From positions 62,001-126,000 of the forward strand of contig NZ_CP015820.1 in assembly GCF_002007485.1 (NCBI RefSeq): a stretch of 64,000 nucleotides of DNA. Direction: 5' to 3'. The notes beneath the pieces are model-generated. The model did not search any database, had not been told where the DNA came from, and was given only the letters and a program-made list of their open reading frames with translations. Positions 25,889 through 36,213 of this stretch are shown one piece after another (position 1 is the stretch's first letter; each line of letters begins with the position of its first letter). A program made the translations under genes and the position numbers. This DNA is from Ditibartonella apihabitans (GTDB lineage Bacteria > Pseudomonadota > Alphaproteobacteria > Rhizobiales > Rhizobiaceae).

Positions 25889-27580
25889 TTATCGTGATAT
25901 GTGGGGCAAATAGGTGGTCACGATGTCATAGCCCTTTTGATAGCACGTCAAAGTAAACATGCGTTCGATCGCATGTAAGAAAGTTCCATCAAGCGCCAAG
26001 GGCTCTTGAGGATAGTCGTTCCACTGCAAGTCGAGATTGACAAACGGTTTTAGCACGTCTGCTTTGGCCCAGAACATCGTCCCTGTGGGAAATACTATAT
26101 ATTTTGGCAATGTCTCTATTTTCAGGCGTTTGGCGAGCTCAAGGCCTGCTTGATAATTACCTGCCCAACCGACCGCATATTTATCATCAGGGAAAATCAG
26201 CGCTGTTTTTTCATGTGTTTGCATATAATGCAAAATCACATCTGCCATCTTTATCGTTTTGCCATCGCCCAAAAGATTGGTCATAAGAAAGGTGTTCCAA
26301 CTCGCAACCATCTTCCGGTCGGTTTTGTGAAGACTTTGTTTTGTGTGTATATGACCGATAATCTCATAGTGCTGAACAAGTTCTTTTCCGAATTCGGTAA
26401 ACAATGGTCCAATATCCCTTCCGCGATTGGGAACCACTTCTATAACGGTTTTCCCTTCATATTTGTCGACAAGAAGTTGAACAGATAATTTATCGCTTTC
26501 GCTTTTAACACTAATAAACAGGTCGGGACGTATTTTATTTGCCCTCAATTTTTCAAGTATTGCCTCTAACATATGTGGGTAATAAGCGTGGATATGGAGC
26601 GCGATTTTCAATCCAATATCGGGCGAGGAAACAATGTCAGGAGAAGTCAGTACATTCCAGTTCCATTTTCCATCGGGTTTGTCAGATTTTAGGTAATGAA
26701 CAAAAGGATCGACGCGTTCCTCGCCACGATCGTGATTTTCGGCGTAAATGCCGGGGTGAAAACCGGCTCTCGGGCGTGCTGCACTTGCACCGCTTTTATA
26801 GTTACGAACGTAATGGCGGGCGTAACGGAAGCGGTTGAACCTAGGTTTATTTTTTCCGGTCCAATAAGGAATATCAAATTCAGAGGAATTGCTTAAGAAC
26901 TCAGCATCCTTGTTTTCCTGAATAAGTTGTTTTTGAGCTTTATAACCAATGTCAGTGATCCTGGAAATGTAGTTTTGTAACTCTTCGGCATTTTTGCTAT
27001 CTGGAGGAACAAGATAATCGACACTGTCAGGAAAGGCCCACAAAGCGTTTGTAAGGGTTTTCATAAATGTTTCATAACGATCATAAATGACCCTTGTGGC
27101 ATAAGCGATGACTCTGTTTAAAGTCTTTCCTTCAAGCGGATAATTTTCCCCAATAAGCAATAGGCTGGCAATATGTTTTTGCCATAGGTAATGCATCAGG
27201 AACCGGCCGACATTGGCGTTAATCAGGACAAAACGAATGGGGTGGGCAGATAGCAAAAACCGGGAAAAATAAAATTTGATACGGTTTTGAAGTTCATGGG
27301 GACCGAAATAATAAACCCGCCAGCATTTTTCGATGTTTATTTCCGGAGACGATCGATAACTTTCCGGTAGAAAAAGAATAATATTAAAATTATCCGTCAA
27401 ATAACCGAGATAATCGGAAAGGTGGAAATTCGGGTCATGTGAAGGGTCATAAATAATGGCAACAGAAGGGAGCCTTTTGTTAAAAGGCGCATAACCGACG
27501 TGTCTTTTTGCCTTTGCAACAAAGAAACTGAAAGTTTTCCAGAAAAAAGTGTTTAGTTTTCCCTTGTTTAAAAAGCCCAT
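25889..27580 (-). CDS. Rhamnan synthesis F (RgpF) family protein
   Basis: A 563-residue protein whose C-terminal half matches the RgpF domain found in surface polysaccharide synthesis proteins: DIGLKIALHIHAYYPHMLEAILEKL, the VPNRGRDIGPLFTEFG core near residue 388, GHIHTKQSLHK, and the FPTGTMFWAKADVLKPF block near residue 495. Such domains are linked to glycosyl assembly of rhamnose-type polymers in streptococci; in alphaproteobacteria they often sit in O-antigen or adhesive glycan loci. The N-terminal half (about residues 1-260) is unrecognised. There are no other glycan genes next to it, except a divergent ABC exporter. Membrane association is not predicted beyond a weak N-terminal hydrophobic patch. 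Confidence 0.8.
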   Translation of the reverse strand: MGFLNKGKLNTFFWKTFSFFVAKAKRHVGYAPFNKRLPSVAIIYDPSHDPNFHLSDYLGYLTDNFNIILFLPESYRSSPEINIEKCWRVYYFGPHELQNRIKFYFSRFLLSAHPIRFVLINANVGRFLMHYLWQKHIASLLLIGENYPLEGKTLNRVIAYATRVIYDRYETFMKTLTNALWAFPDSVDYLVPPDSKNAEELQNYISRITDIGYKAQKQLIQENKDAEFLSNSSEFDIPYWTGKNKPRFNRFRYARHYVRNYKSGASAARPRAGFHPGIYAENHDRGEERVDPFVHYLKSDKPDGKWNWNVLTSPDIVSSPDIGLKIALHIHAYYPHMLEAILEKLRANKIRPDLFISVKSESDKLSVQLLVDKYEGKTVIEVVPNRGRDIGPLFTEFGKELVQHYEIIGHIHTKQSLHKTDRKMVASWNTFLMTNLLGDGKTIKMADVILHYMQTHEKTALIFPDDKYAVGWAGNYQAGLELAKRLKIETLPKYIVFPTGTMFWAKADVLKPFVNLDLQWNDYPQEPLALDGTFLHAIERMFTLTCYQKGYDIVTTYLPHISR

Positions 27581-27924
27581 TCCATTATTTCCGATAGTTG
27601 AAAGAATTATTTACGAAAATTCGCCTTTCCATGGACGTTTGACGGCTAATTCGAGCGCCTGTTTCCCGTCTGTACGCTTTTGGGATATCATATTTTCCTA
27701 ACTGCCATATTATCAAAGAGATAATAACATTTATACTGCATAATTGCTCTCAAATCGTATTACAAAGTAGACGGGCTTCTTGCATCCCCCCATTGAAGAG
27801 GGTAGGAACGGGAGTGATTGTTGGTGAGGTTGAGAGCTATCCTTCACTAAAAGCAGTGGTTTTTAAAGGTTAAGCTGTTTATGGCCAAAAAAAGCAGATA
27901 TCATCATTTGATAAAAAACTCATT
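27581..27924. other. Region between RgpF and the ABC exporter
   Basis: A 344-base divergent intergenic region. Its right end contains an ATG at 27881 followed by seven A, one base out of frame with the ABC exporter (see the exporter entry). Nothing else is recognised. Confidence 0.6.
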
Positions 27925-29703
27925 ATGCGTTTGCTTCATGATAATTTCCGCAAACATGCATTCTGGTATATTTGCGCCATCTTATCTATGCTGGTTATCT
28001 CGGCAACAACCGGCGCAAGCGCATGGATTATGCGTGATGTGGTTAATCACATCATAGAAGCCAAGGACTTTAAAATCATTGCAATGGTTTCAGTCGGTGT
28101 GGCGGTTATCTTTATTGTCAAAGGATTTTCTACTTTTGCGCAAAGCTATTTTTTAAGTAAAGCAGGCAATAGTATTGTTGCAGAACAACAGCGTCGTATT
28201 TATTCGCGCCTTATGCAACAAGGCGTTGCTTTCTATCAGAATACGTCTTCCTCCGATCTGCTCGTGCGTGTCACGCAAAATGCGAATGCCGCTCGCAGCA
28301 TTATCGATACGATCGTAACAACATTTGTGCGTGATCTTTTTTCGGTTATCAGTCTTCTTGCGGTTATGCTTTATCAGAACTTTCTGCTGAGCATTGTTGC
28401 TCTGGCAGTCGGCCCTCTTGCTTTTATCGGCGTTCGTCAGGTTCTGAAACGCGTTCGGGGACTGATGGAAAAAGAACTTTCCTCTATTGCCGAAATTATT
28501 AAAGTTATGCAGGAAACCACAATCGGTATTCGCGTCATTAAAGCTTTCTCACTGGAAGAGCTCATGAAACGGCGCATGGACAAGGCTATTACCGATGTGG
28601 AAATGCGCTCGAATGGTATTGCGATGCTCGAATCGGCAACTAATCCGATTATGGAAACGCTTGCCGGTGTTGCTATAGCCGTGGTTATTTGTTTTTCCGG
28701 TTACATGGCAACCCAAAGAGTTGGCGTTCAAGGCGAGCTGATGTCATTTATTGTCGCGCTTCTTCTGGCTTATGAACCCGCAAAACGGGTTGCCAATGTG
28801 CGTGTCAAAATCGAATCAGGCATGATCGGCGTGCGTATGATGTTCGAAATTCTTGATCATCCGCTCACCCTTATGGAAAAGGAAAATCCTGTTGATCTTG
28901 ACCGCTCGAAGGGTGATGTCCGGCTTGAACATGTCGGCTTTTCCTATGTGAAGGACCACATGGTTCTGCATGATATCAATCTTGATATTCCGGCAGGAAA
29001 GATGACTGCCTTGGTTGGACCTTCCGGATCGGGTAAATCGACAATGATCAATTTGATCATGCGTCTTTATGATCCACAAGAAGGACGTATTCTTATTGAT
29101 GGACAAGATATCCGTGATGTAAGCTTCAAATCGTTGCGCGAATTGATGTCTTATGTCGGGCAAGATACGTTCCTCTTTCAAGGCTCTGTCCGCTATAATA
29201 TTGGGCTCGGGCGTGAAGGGGCAACCGAAGAAGAGATCGAACAGGTCGCCAAGCTTGCCAATGCGCATGACTTTATTATGGAACTGCCGAATGGCTACGA
29301 TACCGATGTCGGTGATAATGGTGGCAATCTTTCGGGTGGTCAAAAACAACGTATTGCCATTGCACGCGCCATGTTGCGCAATAGCGAAATTCTGATTCTG
29401 GATGAAGCAACCAGTGCTCTTGATTCAGAATCCGAATCCCTGATCAAGGAAGCTTTGGCACGGTTGACAACCAACCGTACAACTATTGTTATCGCCCACA
29501 GGCTTTCGACAATTTCGCGTGCTGATAAAATCGTCGTTATGAAAAATGGCAAGATTGTCGAACAAGGAACCCAACATCAATTGTTGCAGATTGAAGGTGG
29601 CCTTTATAAGCATCTCCATGATTTACAATTCAAGGACCCCGATTTTGACGATATTGACCATGTAGAAACCTCGTCGAAAAATCAGAAAAAAATTGCCAAA
29701 TAA
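27925..29703 (+). CDS. MsbA-type ABC exporter (fused membrane and ATPase domains)
   Basis: A half-transporter with about six helices and a C-terminal ATPase, of the lipid/multidrug exporter class. Walker A is GPSGSGKST near residue 368, the signature is LSGGQKQR near residue 472, Walker B is ILILDEATSALD near residue 490, and the H-loop is IAHRLST. From the ATG at 27925 it has 592 residues but no ribosome binding site. The in-frame sequence just upstream (QISSFDKKLI) looks like native N-terminus, and the ATG at 27881, followed by seven A, would read MAKKKQISSFDKKLI if there were eight. So the natural start may be one base out of frame. It is divergent from the RgpF gene, and may export a lipid-linked precursor; that is inference. 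Confidence 0.88.
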   Translation: MRLLHDNFRKHAFWYICAILSMLVISATTGASAWIMRDVVNHIIEAKDFKIIAMVSVGVAVIFIVKGFSTFAQSYFLSKAGNSIVAEQQRRIYSRLMQQGVAFYQNTSSSDLLVRVTQNANAARSIIDTIVTTFVRDLFSVISLLAVMLYQNFLLSIVALAVGPLAFIGVRQVLKRVRGLMEKELSSIAEIIKVMQETTIGIRVIKAFSLEELMKRRMDKAITDVEMRSNGIAMLESATNPIMETLAGVAIAVVICFSGYMATQRVGVQGELMSFIVALLLAYEPAKRVANVRVKIESGMIGVRMMFEILDHPLTLMEKENPVDLDRSKGDVRLEHVGFSYVKDHMVLHDINLDIPAGKMTALVGPSGSGKSTMINLIMRLYDPQEGRILIDGQDIRDVSFKSLRELMSYVGQDTFLFQGSVRYNIGLGREGATEEEIEQVAKLANAHDFIMELPNGYDTDVGDNGGNLSGGQKQRIAIARAMLRNSEILILDEATSALDSESESLIKEALARLTTNRTTIVIAHRLSTISRADKIVVMKNGKIVEQGTQHQLLQIEGGLYKHLHDLQFKDPDFDDIDHVETSSKNQKKIAK

Positions 29704-29899
29704 TTCGGGTTCTTTGTAATTCCGGTTCCACTTTGCATGGGCTTCTCTGGCAGATGCAAAATAATGCAATCACCTATTTGTCCGGTTCAATTGGCTTTCT
29801 TTCAAAAATACTCTAAATTGGTGGTTTAGGAGGTAATTGCCCCCTCATCCATGCCATTTTATAGATGTTTTAAATGTTTCTCACCAAAGGAAAACCATT

Positions 29900-30913
29900 A
29901 TGAAAGCCGTCGGATATTTCGAGAATTTGCCGATTAGTGATGATCGGTCCTTGCAGGATTTAACCGTTGATGTGCCGAAAATCGGTGATTACGACCTGTT
30001 GGTTGCTGTGAAGGCTGTTTCGGTCAATCCGATTGATGTGAAAACACGTCAAACCGGCAAAGCTTTTTCCGATGGGCCGAGAATTTTGGGCTTTGATGCT
30101 TCCGGCATTGTGCAAAAACTCGGTAAAAATGTTACCGGTTTCCATGAGGGGGATGAAGTCTTTTACGCCGGTGCTATCAATCGGCAAGGTTCAAACAGTG
30201 AATTTCAAGCGATAGATAGCCGTCTGGTCGCGTTAAAGCCCAAGAGTCTGGATTTCAAGACAGCGGCAGCGATGCCGCTTACCTCGCTCACTGCTTACGA
30301 AATGTTGTTTGATCGTATTGATATTTTGAAGCCGGTTCATGAAGGGAAAAATGCTCTATTGATGATCGCCGGTGCAGGCGGCGTTGGTTCGATTGCCATT
30401 CAATTGGCGCGCCACCTCTCGGATGTGGAAATCATTGCAACCGCATCGCGTCCACAATCGCAGGAATGGGCCTTGAAAATGGGTGCTCATCACGTCATTG
30501 ATCATACAAAAGATTTTACTCCACAGCTTGAGAAAATCGGTTTTCCTCATCCTTCATTCATTTTCTCGACAGCAAATTCAGACGGTTACTTGCCGCAATA
30601 TGTCAATATTATTGCACCCGAAGGACGACTTGGTCTGATCGATGGACCGAAAACATTCGATATTAATCCGCTAAAGATGAAAAGCGTGTCGGTTCATTGG
30701 GAATCCATGTTTACGCGTTCTATGTTTGGAACAGATGATATAGCGCGCCAAGGTGAAATACTCTCTCATGTAGCGCGTTTAATCGACGAAAAGAAAATTT
30801 TGCCGACACTGTCAAAAGTTATGTCACCAATCAATGCAGCCACTTTACGTGAAGCGCATCGTTTGATCGAAACGCAGCGGTCGGTTGGCAAACTCGTTGT
30901 CGAGGGATTCTGA
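29900..30913 (+). CDS. Zinc-type alcohol dehydrogenase family oxidoreductase (MDR)
   Basis: A 337-residue NADPH-dependent reductase of the medium-chain dehydrogenase superfamily (adh_fam_1 type, QOR-like). The N-terminal catalytic domain has VSVNPIDVKTRQTGKAF and ILGFDASGIVQKLGKNVTGFHEGDEVFY; the Rossmann motif is IAGAGGVGSIAIQLARHL near residue 155. There is no zinc-ligand cluster, so it is likely zinc-independent. An earlier frame start at 29837 is not supported; AAAGG stands before the ATG at 29900. Substrate is probably a quinone or enone. It stands alone. Confidence 0.85.
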   Translation: MKAVGYFENLPISDDRSLQDLTVDVPKIGDYDLLVAVKAVSVNPIDVKTRQTGKAFSDGPRILGFDASGIVQKLGKNVTGFHEGDEVFYAGAINRQGSNSEFQAIDSRLVALKPKSLDFKTAAAMPLTSLTAYEMLFDRIDILKPVHEGKNALLMIAGAGGVGSIAIQLARHLSDVEIIATASRPQSQEWALKMGAHHVIDHTKDFTPQLEKIGFPHPSFIFSTANSDGYLPQYVNIIAPEGRLGLIDGPKTFDINPLKMKSVSVHWESMFTRSMFGTDDIARQGEILSHVARLIDEKKILPTLSKVMSPINAATLREAHRLIETQRSVGKLVVEGF

Positions 30914-31105
30914 TTCTATTCGGAAAAGCTCACAGAATATTTCGGGCTTCAATGGCATTAATGATTGTTATTGAAGTCTGTTATTTCTGTTTTATCGGAT
31001 AAAATAAGAATGATGATGGAAACGTTTTACAAGAAGTGGTTATTCCGGCAAAAGCGGTTATTCCAGAAAAGTAGAGCCTTTGATGAAGTTTCAGAAAATC
31101 CTAGG

Positions 31106-31957
31106 TTATAACCTCCGATAGCCGGTTGGAACCGAATGGTTCTTTGCAATACGTTCGATAGCGTGATCAAGATTTTCTTTTCTCACATCCATTGACGCAC
31201 CATTGGCATGAATAAGTGTTCCGGAATCAACCATAATGGCTACATGCCCTTTCCAGAAGACGAGATCACCGCGTTGGAGACCATTTTCAGGTGCAATATC
31301 TTTCCCGATTGTCGCTTGCTGCATATCGGTATCGCGCAAAACTGTACGCCCCGTCATCATCAGTGCAAGTTGCACAAGGCCCGAGCAATCAATTCCCAAA
31401 CCACTTTTGCCACCCCAAAGATAGGGCGTGTGAATGAATGATTCTGCTATTGTTACATAATCATCTGCCACCGTGCTGACAGGTATAATATGGTTGAAAA
31501 CAACAAAGCTTCCATTATCAAGCCTCGCATAACGGGTGCCGCGTGTTTCTGCCTCTGAAACCACGTTGATGCGGCTTCCCATGGATAAAGGGCCTATCAT
31601 GGGGCTGCGCAAGTCCGCATCACGATATTGGAAAGTGCGTGGTACGTTCACCCAATGTGTGGGTTGACTTCTGATAGGTCCGATTTTTGATTGTTCTACG
31701 TAACCGACATAGCCATCTTGTTGGGCTTGAACCCAGCAAAAGCCGTTTTTTTCTTCAAAGACTTTTACATCTTCGCCGAAGAGACATTCGCTTTGCCGTT
31801 CAGAGAGCGTGTCCGGAATTTTGTAAAGAGCAGCAACAGGCGCGACAATGCGCTTCAAAGAGCCGCGCACAAATCGGGACGCTTCTACCTGCCCACGCAA
31901 AGCTTCGTCTGCAAGATCAGGGCGATAGGCATGAAGACGGGGATCAAGTTTATCCAT
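31106..31957 (-). CDS. NlpC/P60 family peptidoglycan endopeptidase with SH3 domains
   Basis: A 283-residue cell-wall hydrolase. The C-terminal NlpC/P60 domain shows the catalytic Cys in GIDCSGLVQLAL near residue 196, the His in WKGHVAIMVD near residue 240, and the polar third residue in LIHANGAS. Two bacterial SH3-like segments (VAALYKIPDTLSERQSECLFGEDVKVFEEKNGFCWVQ and YRDADLRSPMIGPLSMGSRINVV) precede it. No signal peptide is seen, as in other Rhizobiales members of this group. The ATG at 31957 overlaps the leucyl aminopeptidase stop by one base, so it closes the his-coaA-pep operon. Possibly acts on peptides taken up from cell-wall turnover. Confidence 0.88.
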   Translation of the reverse strand: MDKLDPRLHAYRPDLADEALRGQVEASRFVRGSLKRIVAPVAALYKIPDTLSERQSECLFGEDVKVFEEKNGFCWVQAQQDGYVGYVEQSKIGPIRSQPTHWVNVPRTFQYRDADLRSPMIGPLSMGSRINVVSEAETRGTRYARLDNGSFVVFNHIIPVSTVADDYVTIAESFIHTPYLWGGKSGLGIDCSGLVQLALMMTGRTVLRDTDMQQATIGKDIAPENGLQRGDLVFWKGHVAIMVDSGTLIHANGASMDVRKENLDHAIERIAKNHSVPTGYRRL

Positions 31958-33348
31958 CAAAGGCCTTTCAGAATTGTATAAAGAGCGCGAATCCCTTGGG
32001 CTTCACCACCAATCGGGAAGGCGGGTTTTTCGGCCGGTGTCCAGCCATAAATATCAAAATGCGCCCAGTTTGCCGCTTGGTCGACGAATTTCTGTAAAAA
32101 CAAAGCAGCCGTAATAGAACCGGCAAATCCGTCTGTCGTTACATTATTGAGATCGGCAATGCGGGAGGAAAGTTTTTTCTGATAGGGTTTCCAGAGTGGC
32201 AATTGCCATAACGGATCCTGAATTTCCATTGATATACGGGAGATTATTTGGCCCAATTCATTGTTGTTACAATAAAAGGGCGGGACATCCGGTCCCAATG
32301 CGACACGTGCTGCACCGGTCAAGGTTGCCATGTCGAAAAGATAGTCCGGTTTTTCCTCGTCACCATAGGCGAGTGCATCAGCCAGAATAAGCCGCCCCTC
32401 TGCATCGGTATTGCCGATTTCGACAGTCAATCCTTTTCTGCTTTTTAAAACATCTCCGGGGCGAAAAGCATTTCCCGAAATCGAGTTTTCGACTGCAGGA
32501 ACGATTAGTCTCAAACGGATAGGGAGTTTTGCGTCCATAATGAGTTTGGCAAGCCCCATAACATTTGCAGCTCCCCCCATATCTTTTTTCATTAGCAACA
32601 TGCCGTTTGCGGATTTTATATCAAGGCCGCCGCTATCAAAAGCAACGCCTTTTCCCACCAATGTCACTTTAGGGTGGTTCTCGTCTCCCCAACGAAGATC
32701 AATAACGCGCGGGGCTACCGAGCCGGCGCGGCCGACTGCATGAACCATCGGAAAATTCTGTTTGAGAAGATCATCACCCCAGATACTGGTAACAGTCGCG
32801 CTGTAAGTTCTTCCCAATTCACGTATAGCCTCCTCGATTGTGTCGGGCTGCATGTCATTGGTCGGCGTATTGATAAGATCGCGAACGAAAAATGTTGTTT
32901 CAATAAGACGTTTCAGTTCAGTTTTATCAATATCTGCAGGAAGGGTAATTCTGATTTTCTTGTTTCCGGTTATTTCAAGATAACGCGCGAATTTATAGCT
33001 TCCCAGAGCAAGTCCCAAAAAGAGGTTGAGGGCATTTTCCGGTAAATGTTCAAAATGCCAGTCACCTTCGGGCAATTGTTTAAACAGATTTCCGATAGCA
33101 AAAACATCATTCCCGTCGCCGAAGCCCAAATAGACTTTGGAAACCGTTCCGTCATTATCAGGAACGATCAATATGTCACCGCATTTTCCAGTGAAGTGGT
33201 TGGCTTTTGCCCACGTGGCTGCAACAGTGTCTTCGGAAAAAAAAGATTGATCATTTTCGCCGACCAGAATGATCGGGTGGCTTTGCCCCGATCGTTCGGT
33301 CATAAATTCAATCGGACAAGGCGTTATCGGGGCCAAAATTCGTGACAT
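31957..33348 (-). CDS. Leucyl aminopeptidase, M17 family
   Basis: A cytosolic metallo-aminopeptidase that removes N-terminal residues from peptides. The M17 signature NTDAEGRLILADAL is present near residue 325, with VGKGVAFDSGGLDIK (metal ligands) near residue 235 and DMATLTGAARVALG near residue 345. The 463-residue length fits. It starts 7 bases after the coaA stop and its stop overlaps the NlpC/P60 start, so it lies inside a packed run of genes. Family certain; substrate range not known. Confidence 0.92.
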   Translation of the reverse strand: MSRILAPITPCPIEFMTERSGQSHPIILVGENDQSFFSEDTVAATWAKANHFTGKCGDILIVPDNDGTVSKVYLGFGDGNDVFAIGNLFKQLPEGDWHFEHLPENALNLFLGLALGSYKFARYLEITGNKKIRITLPADIDKTELKRLIETTFFVRDLINTPTNDMQPDTIEEAIRELGRTYSATVTSIWGDDLLKQNFPMVHAVGRAGSVAPRVIDLRWGDENHPKVTLVGKGVAFDSGGLDIKSANGMLLMKKDMGGAANVMGLAKLIMDAKLPIRLRLIVPAVENSISGNAFRPGDVLKSRKGLTVEIGNTDAEGRLILADALAYGDEEKPDYLFDMATLTGAARVALGPDVPPFYCNNNELGQIISRISMEIQDPLWQLPLWKPYQKKLSSRIADLNNVTTDGFAGSITAALFLQKFVDQAANWAHFDIYGWTPAEKPAFPIGGEAQGIRALYTILKGL

Positions 33349-33355
33349 ATTTCAC

Positions 33356-34351
33356 CTATAATTTTCTAAGTGCGACATATTCCACCAGATGATCGCTGCC
33401 CTTTCGCAAAATGAGATCGGCGCGTGGTCTTGTTGGCAAAATATTTTCTTCAAGATTTTTCAAATTGATTGTGTTCCACAGATTTTCCGCGACATCCATA
33501 GCTTCTTTTTCTGTCATTTTTGAATAACGATGAAAATACGAATCGGGATTCTGGAATGCTGTGAGGCGGAAACGGCGGAACCGCTCCATATACCAATGAT
33601 AGATAATTTCGGTTTTTGCATCGATATAGATAGAAAAATCGAAAAAGTCGGAAACGAATGGCACGGCTTTTCCATCACGCGGTAAATCCCTGACCTGAAG
33701 CACATTGATACCCTCGACAATCAGAATATCCGGCCGGTCGACAACAATTTGCTCATTTGGCAAAACATCATAAGCCTGATGGGAATAAAGGGGTGCCACA
33801 ACATCGCCCATACCTGCCTTGATAGCAGAAAGGAAACGTAAAAGTTTGCCGACATCATAAGAATCGGGAAAGCCTTTTCTATCCATTCTGTTTTCAGCTT
33901 TCAGGACAGCATTGGGATAGAGAAAACCGTCTGTTGTTATCAGGTCCACCTTGGGGCTCGAGGGCCAGCGTTTAAGGAGTTCTTGCAAAATGCGGGCGGT
34001 GGTTGATTTGCCAACGGCAACCGAACCCGCAATTCCGATAATGAACGGTGTTTTTGCGGTGTTTTGCGTGCGCAAGAAACGTTTGCGTTTTTGAAAAAGC
34101 ATCTGGATTGCTTCGACATGGGTCGAAAGCAGACGGGATAGAGAAAGATAAATGCGTTGCACTTCGTGAAGATCAATCGGATCACCAATAGAGCGTAACC
34201 GTTTGACCTCGTCGAAGGTCAGGGTCAATGGAGTATCCGCACGAAAGACAGACCATTCATAGGCCGTGAAAATGCTATAGGGCGAATAACGGCCGAAAAC
34301 AAAATCACCGAGATCGGCGGTCTGATTGGTGGGCTTTAGCGCGTCAACCAT
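33356..34351 (-). CDS. coaA: Pantothenate kinase, type I
   Basis: Phosphorylates pantothenate, the first step of coenzyme A synthesis. The P-loop is [18 protein letters not shown] near residue 108, followed by the CoaA blocks [16 protein letters not shown] near residue 135, [14 protein letters not shown] and VEGINVLQ near residue 203. It has 331 residues, a normal length. The start overlaps the hisE stop by 8 bases and leucyl aminopeptidase follows after 7, so it is co-transcribed with the his genes; this hisE-coaA linkage is common in Rhizobiales. Confidence 0.95.
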   Translation of the reverse strand: MVDALKPTNQTADLGDFVFGRYSPYSIFTAYEWSVFRADTPLTLTFDEVKRLRSIGDPIDLHEVQRIYLSLSRLLSTHVEAIQMLFQKRKRFLRTQNTAKTPFIIGIAGSVAVGKSTTARILQELLKRWPSSPKVDLITTDGFLYPNAVLKAENRMDRKGFPDSYDVGKLLRFLSAIKAGMGDVVAPLYSHQAYDVLPNEQIVVDRPDILIVEGINVLQVRDLPRDGKAVPFVSDFFDFSIYIDAKTEIIYHWYMERFRRFRLTAFQNPDSYFHRYSKMTEKEAMDVAENLWNTINLKNLEENILPTRPRADLILRKGSDHLVEYVALRKL

Positions 34352-34667
34352 TCTTGCGGGATGCCTTTTCCTCTAGTCCTGATTGAGCGGTGCGTCTTGC
34401 CAATTCTTTAACCACGTCATCAAGCTTTATTCCGCGAATATGCCACATAACCAGCAAATGATAGATGAGATCGGCACTCTCGCTGATGAAATGTTTGTCA
34501 TCTTCATCAAGCGAAGCAATAACTGTTTCGACAGCTTCCTCCCCCATTTTTTTGGCCGCACGCCCCATTCCCTTTTGTACGAGGCTTGCCGTATAGGAAC
34601 TGCCATCGTCAACCATTGCACGTTTTGCAATAATATCTTCAAGGCTATGCAAGCTAAAATCAGTCAT
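34344..34667 (-). CDS. hisE: Phosphoribosyl-ATP pyrophosphohydrolase
   Basis: Second step of histidine synthesis, hydrolysing phosphoribosyl-ATP. The 107-residue helical protein has the MazG-like metal-binding blocks [15 protein letters not shown] near residue 38 and [13 protein letters not shown] near residue 61. It overlaps hisF by 4 bases (ATGA) and coaA by 8. The partner hisI and also hisG, hisD and hisC are not in this window and must be elsewhere. Confidence 0.95.
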   Translation of the reverse strand: MTDFSLHSLEDIIAKRAMVDDGSSYTASLVQKGMGRAAKKMGEEAVETVIASLDEDDKHFISESADLIYHLLVMWHIRGIKLDDVVKELARRTAQSGLEEKASRKNG

Positions 34668-35458
34668 TCACCTTCTCCAAATTTATCCATGCGTACCGGA
34701 ATGCCGGCTTTTGCCATGTAGTGTTTTGCTTCACCAATGCTATAGGTTCCGAAATGGAAAATCGACGCGGCAAGCACGGCTGTTGCATGCCCGTCACGGA
34801 TACCGGCCACAAGATGGTCGAGTGTTCCGACCCCGCCCGAAGCAATCACGGGAACGTCCACCGCATCGGCAAGGGTACGGGTCAAAGCAATGTCATAGCC
34901 TTCTTTTGTCCCGTCACGATCCATAGAGGTGAGCAGAATTTCACCGGCACCTTTTTTTTCAACAAGACGGGCAAATTCGATTGCATCAATGCCGGTCGGG
35001 TTTCTGCCACCGTGGGTAAAAATTTCCCAATGCCGGTTTTTACCATCGCCTGCCACCTCTTTGGCATCAATGGCAACCACAATACATTGGTTGCCGAATT
35101 TATCGGCAGCTTCGGCAACAAAATCGGGGTTTTTGACAGCGGCGGTGTTTATCGACACCTTGTCGGCACCGGCAAGCAGAAGTTTGCGAATGTCGTTTAC
35201 AGTGCGCACACCTCCGCCAACAGTGACAGGCATGAAACATTGGTCGGCTGTGCGGGCAACAACATCGAATAATGTTTCGCGATTGTCGCTACTTGCGGTA
35301 ATATCGAGAAAACATAATTCATCGGCGCCGGCGCTATCATAGGCTTTTGCGGCTTCAACCGGATCACCCGCATCAATAAGATCAACAAAGTTGACCCCTT
35401 TGACCACACGGCCGTCTTTGACATCAAGACAAGGAATAATACGCGCTTTGAGTGTCAT
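34664..35458 (-). CDS. hisF: Imidazole glycerol phosphate synthase, cyclase subunit
   Basis: Synthase subunit that joins ammonia from HisH to PRFAR, giving imidazole glycerol phosphate and AICAR. The TIM barrel has the catalytic Asp in [15 protein letters not shown] near residue 11 and the second Asp in VVAIDAKEV near residue 130, with phosphate-binding GGGVRT near residue 82 and [11 protein letters not shown] near residue 225. The 264-residue length is slightly longer than most (about 255). It overlaps both neighbours (hisA and hisE) by 4 bases. Confidence 0.96.
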   Translation of the reverse strand: MTLKARIIPCLDVKDGRVVKGVNFVDLIDAGDPVEAAKAYDSAGADELCFLDITASSDNRETLFDVVARTADQCFMPVTVGGGVRTVNDIRKLLLAGADKVSINTAAVKNPDFVAEAADKFGNQCIVVAIDAKEVAGDGKNRHWEIFTHGGRNPTGIDAIEFARLVEKKGAGEILLTSMDRDGTKEGYDIALTRTLADAVDVPVIASGGVGTLDHLVAGIRDGHATAVLAASIFHFGTYSIGEAKHYMAKAGIPVRMDKFGEGE

Positions 35459-36213
35459 GATTGCCCGCTCTTTCCGGCTTTTTTATTTGCCTCGTCAATC
35501 AATGCCAATGCTTCTTTTGCATCAATATGCCCGTCATAAAGAGCGCGTCCCGAAATTGCACCGTTCAATATGGCAGCATCGGGCGAACAAAGCCGTTTGA
35601 TATCCTCCATTGAAGCAAGACCACCGGAAGCAATAACCGGTATTGAAACAGAGCGGGCAAGATCAAGGGTCGAATTCCAGTTGATACCGGTCAATATCCC
35701 ATCACGATCAATATCGGTATAGATAATAGCGGCAACGCCCGCACCTTCAAAACGCTTTGCCAGTTCAAGGGCGGAAAGTTCGGACTCTTCAGCCCATCCT
35801 TCAACGGCAACTTTGCCACCACGAGCATCAATACCGACGGCAATCTTTCCCGGAAAAAGTTTGCAAGCTTCACGAACCAGTTGCGGATTTCTGACGGCAA
35901 CAGTGCCCAGAATTACGCGGGCGAGACCCTTTTTCAGCCAGTTTTCGATGTGGGCAAGGGTTCTGATACCGCCACCAAGCTGGACTGGGTTTGTCGTTGC
36001 CCGCAATATTGCATCGACGGCCGAACCATTGACTGTAACACCTTCAAATGCGCCATTGAGATCAACAACGTGAAGCCATTTGAAACCTTCCGACTGGAAG
36101 TGGTGGGCTTGTGCGGCAGGATCGGCACTATAAACTGTTGCCTTATTCATATCGCCGAGTTTCAGGCGGACGCAAAACCCGTCTTTAAGATCGATTGCAG
36201 GGTAAAGAATCAT
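35455..36213 (-). CDS. hisA: Phosphoribosylformimino-AICAR isomerase
   Basis: Isomerises ProFAR to PRFAR in histidine synthesis. The protein begins [21 protein letters not shown] with the catalytic Asp in AIDLKDG, and has the second Asp in [13 protein letters not shown] near residue 175 and phosphate-binding [11 protein letters not shown] near residue 80. I chose the ATG at 36213, which overlaps the hisH stop (ATGA), giving 252 residues; an ATG three codons earlier (36222) is possible. It is translationally coupled on both sides. Confidence 0.95.
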   Translation of the reverse strand: MILYPAIDLKDGFCVRLKLGDMNKATVYSADPAAQAHHFQSEGFKWLHVVDLNGAFEGVTVNGSAVDAILRATTNPVQLGGGIRTLAHIENWLKKGLARVILGTVAVRNPQLVREACKLFPGKIAVGIDARGGKVAVEGWAEESELSALELAKRFEGAGVAAIIYTDIDRDGILTGINWNSTLDLARSVSIPVIASGGLASMEDIKRLCSPDAAILNGAISGRALYDGHIDAKEALALIDEANKKAGKSGQS

